From assembly GCA_963780895.1 (NCBI GenBank), contig CAWAEG010000007.1, positions 496,001 to 560,000 on the forward strand: a stretch of 64,000 nt of DNA, in the 5' to 3' direction. Of this stretch, positions 55,728 to 62,402 are shown one piece after another. The translations under genes were made by a program, and so were the position numbers. Under the pieces are notes generated by a model, which ran no database searches, had not been told where the DNA came from, and worked only from the letters and a program-made list of their open reading frames with translations. Position 1 is the first letter of the stretch. Each line of letters starts with the position of its first letter. This DNA comes from DASQFI01 sp963780895. GTDB taxonomy: Bacteria > Acidobacteriota > Vicinamibacteria > Vicinamibacterales > SCN-69-37.

Positions 55728-56514
55728 GACCCCTCGAGATCTGATCAAGGAAGATCGGTTGATCCCGTTCGTGGGCGCGGGCCTGTCGCAGCCGCTCGGA
55801 CTGCCGTCCTGGGATCGTTTGATCGATCAGATCGCGGACGAGCTGGGCTACGACCCCGACGTCTACCGCTTGAGCGGAACCCGGCTCCAGCTTGCCGAAT
55901 ACTTCGTCGCGGTGCGCGGCAGCATCGATCCGCTGATCCGGAAGCTCAACCGGCTGTTCAACCCGCCCAGCCACGCGATCCGGGCGTCGGTCTCTCACCG
56001 GCTGCTCGTCGAGCTGGACCTGCCGGTCATCTACACGACCAATTACGACCGGGTCCTCGAGCGGGCCTTCGCGCTGCACAAGCGGCCCTGCCACACGATT
56101 GCGAGCATCAGGGACATCGCGACGGCGCCGTCGAACGTCACGCACCTGGTGAAGTTCCACGGGTCGTTCGGCGTGCCGGGCAGCCTCGTGTTGACCGAGT
56201 CCGATTACTTCGACCGGCTCGACCTCGAGTCGGCGCTCGACCTCAAGCTGCGGTCCGATACGCTCGGTCGCAGCCTCCTGTTCGTGGGCTACGGCCTCGG
56301 CGACCTGAACATCCGCTACCTGCTCTACAAGCTCAACAAGCTGCGCAGCCGGCTGCCGACGGATCGGCGGCGCGCTCCGAGCGCGTTTCTCACCGCGTTC
56401 GGCTCGAACGACATCCAGCGAAAGCTGCTGAAGCAGTGGGACGTGGAGATCATCGAGCTCGACCCGCGCGACAAGACGAAGAGCACGGAGAGGTTCCTGA
56501 GGTCGCTCCTGTGA
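55726..56514 (+). CDS. SIR2-like (SIR2_2) NAD-binding protein of a two-gene SIR2-HAM1 module
   Basis: The start is TTG 55726, justified by GGAGG 5-6 nt upstream. The 262-aa protein is a compact SIR2-like domain: LIPFVGAGLSQPLGLPSW (NAD-binding GAG...S, ~12-30), PVIYTTNYDRVLERAF (~100-113), HLVKFHGSF (catalytic-type His ~145), SLVLTESDYF and LLFVGYGLGDLNIRYLL (~183-198). SIR2_2 proteins in defence systems deplete NAD+ once activated. There is no extra sensor domain, so sensing probably lies with the HAM1-like partner, whose GTG overlaps this stop. Function as an abortive-infection NADase is inferred from family and pairing. Confidence 0.85.
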   Translation: MTPRDLIKEDRLIPFVGAGLSQPLGLPSWDRLIDQIADELGYDPDVYRLSGTRLQLAEYFVAVRGSIDPLIRKLNRLFNPPSHAIRASVSHRLLVELDLPVIYTTNYDRVLERAFALHKRPCHTIASIRDIATAPSNVTHLVKFHGSFGVPGSLVLTESDYFDRLDLESALDLKLRSDTLGRSLLFVGYGLGDLNIRYLLYKLNKLRSRLPTDRRRAPSAFLTAFGSNDIQRKLLKQWDVEIIELDPRDKTKSTERFLRSLL

Positions 56515-57134
56515 AGATCTACTTTCTGACCACCAACCGGTTCAAGGTCGCCGAACTCGAGCACTACGCAACGTGGCGGCGCGTGACGAAGCGGCACGGC
56601 GTCGAGCTGTGCGTCGTCAATCAGGATCTCCAGGAGATCCTGGTTCCGGACATCGAGCTCATCGTCCGCGAAAAAGCGGTGGAGGCCTACCGGCACATGG
56701 GCCTGCCGTGCATGGTGGAGCACGGAGGCATTTACATGAAGGCCCTGCCGGGGTTGCCAGGCAGCGTCGGCAAGATCGTCTGGGACGCCGTCGGCGATCG
56801 GATTTGCGGCTTTCTTCGCGACACGGACTCACGGCAGGCGACGGTGAAGTCCTACCTCGGCTACTGCGACGGAAAAGACGTGCGCGTCTACGAGGGCGTC
56901 ACGCGGGGTCGCATTGCGGACCGCGCGCGCGGCCGCTACAAATTCGCGTGGGATCCCATCTTCATTCCCGAGGACGACGCACGGACCTATGGCGAGATGG
57001 GCCTCGTGGACAAACGTCACACGTCCCCGGCCTATCGCGCGTGGGACACGTTCTTCGCGGCCGAGCGGAAACGATTGGCCGCACGTCGCGCGCCGGACCG
57101 GGCACCAGTCAGACGCCCGACAAATCGATCTTGA
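56511..57134 (+). CDS. HAM1/RdgB-family (non-canonical purine NTP pyrophosphatase-like) protein, SIR2 partner
   Basis: The GTG at 56511 overlaps the SIR2 stop. The 207-aa product shows HAM1 features: YFLTTNRFKVAELEHY (T8, N9, K12, E15), ALPGLPGSVGKIVWDAVGD, FAWDPIFIPEDDARTYGEMGLVDKRHTSPAYRAWDTFF (~145-182). The segment that is DDSG in RdgB or VEDT in human ITPA reads MVEHGG (E70, H71), so the catalytic Asp is replaced by His. It may bind inosine- or xanthosine-type nucleotides without hydrolysing them. Coupled to SIR2 it resembles the KomB/KomC core of the Kongming system. The 3' end overlaps the convergent gene by 26 bp. Confidence 0.85.
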   Translation: MKIYFLTTNRFKVAELEHYATWRRVTKRHGVELCVVNQDLQEILVPDIELIVREKAVEAYRHMGLPCMVEHGGIYMKALPGLPGSVGKIVWDAVGDRICGFLRDTDSRQATVKSYLGYCDGKDVRVYEGVTRGRIADRARGRYKFAWDPIFIPEDDARTYGEMGLVDKRHTSPAYRAWDTFFAAERKRLAARRAPDRAPVRRPTNRS

Positions 57135-59607
57135 ACATCCCGCGACCGTGCGTGACGCACACGAGCGTCTCCTTCAACCAGAACAGATCGTCCACGGAAC
57201 AGTTCGTCGGGCCCTCGTTCGTCGGCGACCAGACCGCGCCCGCGTCCTCGCTCGCGAAGACCCCGACCTCCGCGCCGAGGTAGAGGAACCCCGCCTTTCG
57301 TGGATGCACCGCGAGCGCGCGCACGGGCGCGTCGGGCAGCCCGGCCCCGATGTTGGCCCAGGTGAGTCCGGCATCGGTGGTTTTCCAGACGTTGCCGCGA
57401 ACGTACCCGCCGAACGTCACGTAGACGACCTTCGAGTCTCGCGGATCGACCGTGATGCCCGTGCAGTACCGTTGCGGCGTCAACGGGCTCGGGCCCGTGT
57501 GATCCATACGCTGCCACACGGGGGAGCCCGCGGTCCCGTTGACGGTCTTGTAAATCTGACCGTCGGTGTGGCCGACCCAGACGACGTCCGAAGTGCCCTT
57601 GGCGATGGCGATCGCACTGATCGGCGGTCCGGCGCTCGGCTTGATCGCGGTCCACGACGGCCCGCGCGCCGGCGTGTTCGGTGTCTTGGCGTCGTTGGTG
57701 CGCCAGAGCGAGACCCCGCCGCCCAGGATGCGGTTCGGCTCGTTCGGGTCGAGGACGAACGGCGCGATGAACAACGCCTGCCGGTTCTTCGCGTCGGTAA
57801 TCGTGAACGGAATGGGTTTCCAGTCCCAACGCCGCGCCGGCACGTTCCAGAACTGGCCACTGATGTACCGATCGCCGTCGACGTCATCGGTCGCGCCGCC
57901 GTCCGTGTTCCGATGGATGTTCAGGAACACGTACTCGCCGTAGAAGACCTTCGGATCGGTGGGATCCGCCGCGCACCAGCCGCCGTCGCCGCCGAAAATC
58001 GTCGTCCATTGTTCGGTGCCGTTCGCCGGAACGAAACAAAGCGTGCCGTTGTCCTGGGCGCCGCCGATGATGACGCCGGACGTCGGGTTGCCCGCGCCGC
58101 CATAGAACTGGGTCGCGCTGTAGGTGTTGACGAGCTCGACCCATCCGTTGATCCGAGGAAGCTGGGCATTGTTGCCGACGGCGCGCACGTCGTCGGTCTT
58201 GTAGACGCCGCCGTCGTTGCCGAAGAACACCCGGCGGTTCGTCGTGCCATCGAACCGGGGGTCGGCGACGACGCAGTGATGATCGGCGTGGGCCGAACGC
58301 GGATCCCACCACGTGCTGATGTCCACGAGGCTGTTGCCGCCGTCCGTGCTTCGCCAGAGATCGATGCCGCCGGCGATGACGAAGTTCGCGTTGGTCGGGT
58401 CGCCCGCCCAGATGACGTTGTCGTACCAACCCTGATCGCCGAGGTACCGCGCGGGCTGCCCGTCGGGCCGCGTGCTCGCGCGCTTCGTGTACGACTTGCC
58501 GCTGTCCGTCGACCGCCAGATCTCGCCGCCGTTCACGTCGATCGAGACATAGACGATGGTGGGATCTTTCACGGCGTACGTCACCTCGACCCGTCCGCTC
58601 CACGTCCCGGGATGTGCCGCCTCCGTCCACGTCGCGCCGGCATCGGTCGAGAAGAATGCCTTGGCGTTGTTGAGTCCGCCGGCGACCGCCTGCGTTTTGG
58701 CGGTGGGATGAAAATCGACGTCCGCCATCGCCTCGTTCAGCACCTTCGTCCAGGTCAGCCCGGCATCGGCGCTTCGAAAGAGACCCGTCCGCGTGGCCGC
58801 GAGCACCACCTTGCCGTCTTTCGAGATGGCGATGCGGTTGACGTACTGAAAGTCTTCTATGGTCGTCGACGGCACCTGTTTCCACACGACGCCGTCGGTC
58901 GTCTTGAAGATTCCGGCGCCGCGGATCGCGTCGAGGTTGCTGAACCCCTCACCCGTGCCCGCGTAAATCGTCTTCGGCGCGGCGGGATCCATCGCCATGC
59001 AGCAGATCGCGAGGTTCGCCATCAGGTCGTCCACGGGCTGCCACGACGCGCCGGCATCGGTCGTCATCCAGACGCCGCCTCCGGCACTGCCGGCCCACAT
59101 CGTGTCGGGCGCGGTCGGGTCGATGACGATCGAGCGTGTGCGGCCGCCGATATTCCCCGGCCCGAGCGGCACCCAGCTGCTGTGATCCGGGAACAACCCG
59201 GCGGTTGGCGGCGGCGCGACGAGCGCACGTGCCAGCACGCGTTGACCCGTGGGCACCCCCGCCACGGATCGGCTGAACACCATTCGGGCGCGGGAGCTAT
59301 CGAGCTCACGAAGCGCGCGCGCGAGCCCCAGCGGCGGGACGACGCCCTGGTCGTCTGTCTGCGATTTCAGGCGGAACTCTTCGCGCACCCGCGGCAAATC
59401 GTAGTAGTCGAGGCGCCTCACGGCGCGGCGAAGCTTGGCCATCGGGATCTTCGCGAAGCCGGATTCAGTCAGGCCCCGGATGACTTTCAGGCGATCGACC
59501 TGTTCGGGAATCAAGCCCCGCTTTTTCGCGATGCGTTTATTGCTGCGTTCGGTGGCGGAGATTCGTCGCTGAGGCCGGCGTGCTTTGCGTGTTCTTGGTT
59601 TGGGCAT
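57109..59607 (-). CDS. BNR/sortilin-like multi-repeat propeller protein (832 aa)
   Basis: The first ~130 residues are basic and helical (MPKPRTRKARRPQRRISATER, LRRAVRRLDYYDLPRVREEF) with no clear signal peptide. The rest is a double propeller with repeated TTDAGASW-type motifs: GVWMTTDAGASWQPV, GIFKTTDGVVWKQV, GLFRSADAGLTWTKV, IWRSTDSGKSYTK, VYKTDDVRA and NVWKTTDAGLTWANIGAGLPDAPVRALAV. This matches sortilin/BNR-like exo-sialidase or xyloglucanase-type propellers, but catalytic Asp pairs cannot be confirmed. Export route and ligand are unclear. An opposite-strand open frame across it is a compositional shadow. Confidence 0.85.
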   Translation of the reverse strand: MPKPRTRKARRPQRRISATERSNKRIAKKRGLIPEQVDRLKVIRGLTESGFAKIPMAKLRRAVRRLDYYDLPRVREEFRLKSQTDDQGVVPPLGLARALRELDSSRARMVFSRSVAGVPTGQRVLARALVAPPPTAGLFPDHSSWVPLGPGNIGGRTRSIVIDPTAPDTMWAGSAGGGVWMTTDAGASWQPVDDLMANLAICCMAMDPAAPKTIYAGTGEGFSNLDAIRGAGIFKTTDGVVWKQVPSTTIEDFQYVNRIAISKDGKVVLAATRTGLFRSADAGLTWTKVLNEAMADVDFHPTAKTQAVAGGLNNAKAFFSTDAGATWTEAAHPGTWSGRVEVTYAVKDPTIVYVSIDVNGGEIWRSTDSGKSYTKRASTRPDGQPARYLGDQGWYDNVIWAGDPTNANFVIAGGIDLWRSTDGGNSLVDISTWWDPRSAHADHHCVVADPRFDGTTNRRVFFGNDGGVYKTDDVRAVGNNAQLPRINGWVELVNTYSATQFYGGAGNPTSGVIIGGAQDNGTLCFVPANGTEQWTTIFGGDGGWCAADPTDPKVFYGEYVFLNIHRNTDGGATDDVDGDRYISGQFWNVPARRWDWKPIPFTITDAKNRQALFIAPFVLDPNEPNRILGGGVSLWRTNDAKTPNTPARGPSWTAIKPSAGPPISAIAIAKGTSDVVWVGHTDGQIYKTVNGTAGSPVWQRMDHTGPSPLTPQRYCTGITVDPRDSKVVYVTFGGYVRGNVWKTTDAGLTWANIGAGLPDAPVRALAVHPRKAGFLYLGAEVGVFASEDAGAVWSPTNEGPTNCSVDDLFWLKETLVCVTHGRGMFKIDLSGV

Positions 59608-59622
59608 CGTGCGCTCCCGCTG

Positions 59623-60636
59623 TTACATGCGCCGGGCGGGCGGTGCGGCGACCGCCGCCTCCGGCAGCACCTTCCTCCAGAGTTCCTGGCCCGTGGCCAG
59701 GTCGAATGCCTTCAGCGTTGTCCGGCGGGGAGCCGAGGCGCGGGTCGCTTCGACGAGATAAAACACGCGTCCGTGGACCGCACATGGCCACGTCGCGCCA
59801 TGTTCGTACGGCACGGATCCAATCTGCTTGCCGGCGGCAACTGAGAATACCTCCCAGCGTTGACTCGCGTCACTTCTGCCGTCCGGTTCGACTCGAACGA
59901 AGATATCGTGCCCGTCCGGTGTGACGTCGGCGATCGAGTCGCGATGAACCGCGAGTGTCACAGCACTCAGCTCATCGCCGGATGATGTCCAGCGCCTGAG
60001 CAGCAACCGGTCCCCGGTATCCGGCTTCGCCAGGGCGGCGGTGAGGCCGTCAGCCTGCCACGGGGAGTCATGCCAGGTCAGATCGCGGATATACGATGCT
60101 GACTCGACGGCACTGGCTGTCAACCGGACCGGCTGATCGGCAACGCTCGGAGGGTCCGCCTGAGTGGTAACCGCTCCAGTGGCCAGGTCGACGCGTGCCG
60201 CGCCACGCAAGACCCGATGGCTTCGCGCCAAGACAGACGCGGGTGGCGGCGCGCCGCCCTGATAGTGCGCCTCGATCCGCCACACGACGGTGAAATGATC
60301 CGTGCCGCCGAAAAGCTCTACGCGAACGTTCTGTTCAGGGTCGTCGATCGACACCCCGTCGGGGAGCGACAGGGGCGCGGTTCTCAGGACAACACTGCCT
60401 CCGCCACTGATGGACAGAAGCAAAAACCGCAGAACGTTACCGTGCGTTGCGGCGAGATCTTGCGCGACCAGGCCGTCGTCGATGACCAACCGCGGACGTG
60501 CGGGCGTCGTGTCGTGCCAGAGGTCAATGCCGGAAGACAAATCGAGAGCGGCAACGCCTGTGGTCGCCATCTCGATGAAGCCGCGCGTGCCGTCCGGTGA
60601 GGCCACGCCACGCGGGAACGGCACTGAGGTAATCAC
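59623..60636 (-). CDS. PQQ-like beta-propeller repeat protein (337 aa)
   Basis: The protein has strand-rich repeats with propeller-type closing motifs: GVASPDGTRGFIEMATTGVAALDLSSGIDLW, RVLRGAARVDLATGAVT, IADVTPDGHDIFVRVEPDG, WEVFSVAAGKQIGSVPYEHGATWPCAVHGRVFYLVEA and LKAFDLATGQELWRKVLPEA. The last is the typical PQQ_2 repeat with Trp-docking. No signal peptide is visible from ATG 60636. It lies 15 bp downstream of the BNR-like gene on the same strand, so they probably form one transcript. Quinoprotein dehydrogenase activity is unlikely because no catalytic motif is seen. Confidence 0.7.
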   Translation of the reverse strand: MITSVPFPRGVASPDGTRGFIEMATTGVAALDLSSGIDLWHDTTPARPRLVIDDGLVAQDLAATHGNVLRFLLLSISGGGSVVLRTAPLSLPDGVSIDDPEQNVRVELFGGTDHFTVVWRIEAHYQGGAPPPASVLARSHRVLRGAARVDLATGAVTTQADPPSVADQPVRLTASAVESASYIRDLTWHDSPWQADGLTAALAKPDTGDRLLLRRWTSSGDELSAVTLAVHRDSIADVTPDGHDIFVRVEPDGRSDASQRWEVFSVAAGKQIGSVPYEHGATWPCAVHGRVFYLVEATRASAPRRTTLKAFDLATGQELWRKVLPEAAVAAPPARRM

Positions 60637-60763
60637 GTGACTCGCCCGTTGGTCGCGATGAATGAATGGACCCTCGATCCTACATCGACGAGGCCGGACG
60701 CCACCCGCACCCTACAAATCCTCCGGCCCCCCGCCGATAACCCATCCCGGAAGGGTGGTCACC

Positions 60764-61531
60764 ATGCACAGGTTTGTCACCAGCGCCGTCCTCGGGATCT
60801 CGGCGATCGCGATGTCCGGCTGCCTGGCCATCGAGCAGACACTTACGCTCGAGCGTGACATGTCGGGCAAGGCAGGGTTGTCGCTCGACCTCGACATGGA
60901 GCCTCTCGTGCTCGTCATGGCCACCATGAAGAAGTCGATGGAAGGTGGTGGAGTGCCGACCGAGCCCGATCTGGCCGCTGCCCGCAAGGAAATGTTGAGC
61001 TCGCAGAAGTCGAACATGGGCGACTTCGAGAACGACAAGAAGGAATTTCAGAGCAAGCTGCCGTCCGGCGTGACGCTTCTCGACGCTACGGCGAAGGAAG
61101 ACGGGCTGAAGATGAGCGCGGGCTTCCTCCTCGGGTTCGATCAGGTCTCAAAGCTCAAACAGATCGAGATGCCGAAGAGCGCGCGGCCCGACGCGGGCGG
61201 AGCGAGCCCGATAGAATCGCCGTTCGGGGGGCTGAACGTGGTTGCCGAGGGCCAGACCGTGCTCGTCACGAGCCCGGTTCAGAATCCAGTCGCCGAGCAG
61301 CAAAAGAACCTCAGCCAGATGCCCGTGGACAAATCCGCGGTCGCGCTGATGGAGCAGCTGTTCAAAGGCGTCCGCCTGTCGTTCAAGATCACGTCGCCCC
61401 TCGAGGTGATTGAGCACAACGCCCATCGCCGCGACGGCACCACGCTCATCTGGGACTACAACGTCACGAGCTTGCAGAAGATGACGTCCGATCAACTGAA
61501 GCAGGGCGTGCGTGTGCGCTTCCGCAAATAG
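60764..61531 (+). CDS. Lipoprotein, hypothetical (255 aa)
   Basis: GGAAGG before ATG 60764 supports this start. It has a lipoprotein signal ending IAMSGC (lipobox SGC), then alternating strands and a helical acidic segment (PLVLVMATMKKSMEGGG, AARKEMLSSQKSNMGDFENDKKEFQSKLPSGVTLLDA, KMSAGFLLGFDQVSKLKQIEMP). The second half has MEQLFKGVRLSFKITSPLEVIEHNAHRRDGTTLIWDYNVTSLQKM, a pattern I know only from uncharacterised secreted proteins. It is probably anchored in the inner or outer membrane facing the periplasm. No function is assigned. Confidence 0.75.
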   Translation: MHRFVTSAVLGISAIAMSGCLAIEQTLTLERDMSGKAGLSLDLDMEPLVLVMATMKKSMEGGGVPTEPDLAAARKEMLSSQKSNMGDFENDKKEFQSKLPSGVTLLDATAKEDGLKMSAGFLLGFDQVSKLKQIEMPKSARPDAGGASPIESPFGGLNVVAEGQTVLVTSPVQNPVAEQQKNLSQMPVDKSAVALMEQLFKGVRLSFKITSPLEVIEHNAHRRDGTTLIWDYNVTSLQKMTSDQLKQGVRVRFRK

Positions 61532-61680
61532 CCCCGGTCTGCCACTTTCGATTCAGGCGATAGACATTCTGAGCAGTCCGTCCCGCTGTTGATTGTGTAA
61601 TCCGGCTCCAGGTGTCGCCGCATCTGGAGTGGCACGGGCGTTGCACCCTGGCCGGGTTGGGACCCCCAAGGAGCGACATG

Positions 61681-62247
61681 ATGAACCGTCTTTTGATGAC
61701 CGGGGCGCTCAGTCTTTTACTGGTCGGAGGGGCCGTACGAGACGCGAGCGCACAGGTCTACCTGACGCCGTTCGCCGGCACGACGTTCGGAGATGACGCG
61801 CCCGCCACCAAGTTCAATGTGGGAGCCGGCCTCACCTTCATGGGCAGCGTCGCGGGCTTTGAATTCGACTTCGGCTACAGCCCCGATTTCTTCGGCGAGC
61901 AAACCGACTTCGCACTGATCGGCGACAGCAACGTGACGACGTTTTCGGGCAGCCTCGTGCTCGCCGCGACGGACCGTCCCGTGCGGCCATATGGCGTCGC
62001 CGGCCTGGGCCTCGTGCGGTCACGCATCAGCGACGCGGAAGATCTGTTCGACGACATCACGACCAACGACCTCGCGTTCAACGTCGGCGGCGGCGTGATG
62101 GGCCGGATCACCGACAGGATTAGTTTCCGGGGGGACATTCGATATTTCCGGGCCCTGCAAGACAATGAGAACGATGACGACCTGGACGTCGTGATCGGGA
62201 ATTTCGGGTTCTGGCGCCTGACGGCCGGCGTCGGCCTGAGGTTCTAA
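61681..62247 (+). CDS. Outer-membrane beta-barrel protein (OmpW/Opa-like, 188 aa)
   Basis: Two adjacent ATGs occur; 61681 has AAGGAG with 7-nt spacing and is preferred over 61678. After a signal peptide (MTGALSLLLVGGAVRDASAQ) come amphipathic strands: VYLTPFAGTTFGDD, FNVGAGLTFMGSVAGFEFDFGYSPDFFG, VRPYGVAGLGLVRSRISD, LAFNVGGGVMGRITDRISFRGDIRYFRAL and the end FWRLTAGVGLRF with a terminal Phe. This is an eight-stranded porin-like or OmpA-type barrel fold. It probably sits in the outer membrane as a small channel or adhesin. A GC-rich hairpin follows 6 bp after the stop. Confidence 0.85.
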   Translation: MNRLLMTGALSLLLVGGAVRDASAQVYLTPFAGTTFGDDAPATKFNVGAGLTFMGSVAGFEFDFGYSPDFFGEQTDFALIGDSNVTTFSGSLVLAATDRPVRPYGVAGLGLVRSRISDAEDLFDDITTNDLAFNVGGGVMGRITDRISFRGDIRYFRALQDNENDDDLDVVIGNFGFWRLTAGVGLRF

Positions 62248-62252
62248 TCGCA

Positions 62253-62293
62253 GGGGGACGGGTCTCGCTTGCGCGAGCAAGACCCGTCCCCCC
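62253..62293. terminator. Hairpin repeat (GGGACGGGTCT / AGACCCGTCCC) after the outer-membrane protein gene
   Basis: This is the inverted counterpart of 41903-41942 with the same 11-bp stem and nearly the same loop. It follows the gene stop by 6 bp. It may work as a transcription or mRNA-end element; no U-tract is present. Confidence 0.65.
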
Positions 62294-62387
62294 ATCCTGG
62301 TTTTCCAAAAACGAAACCCGAGGTCTTTCACCCTCCCATTTGAGCCCGGCGACAGTCCGTCTGAGCAACACCCGCGCGACCGCACCT

Positions 62388-62393
62388 TATAAT
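62388..62393 (+). promoter_or_regulatory. Candidate -10 box (TATAAT) for the X-Pro dipeptidyl-peptidase gene
   Basis: A consensus TATAAT sits 9 bp before the ATG at 62403, implying a very short or absent 5' leader. The -35 position (62365-62370, GCAACA) is poor. It stands out in otherwise GC-rich DNA. Confidence 0.45.
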
Positions 62394-62402
62394 CCGGTTC
62401 GT

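Noticed and set aside
57109..57134. 26-bp overlap of convergent HAM1-like and propeller genes as a sign of a wrong stop
   Set aside because: Both reading frames keep family motifs to their ends (DTFFAAERKR; GRGMFKIDL), so the overlap is accepted as real.
56914..59844. Open frame of 976 codons on the + strand
   Set aside because: It is antisense to the BNR-propeller gene, Arg/Val/Asp-rich with no domain, and explained by high GC in the third codon position of the real gene.
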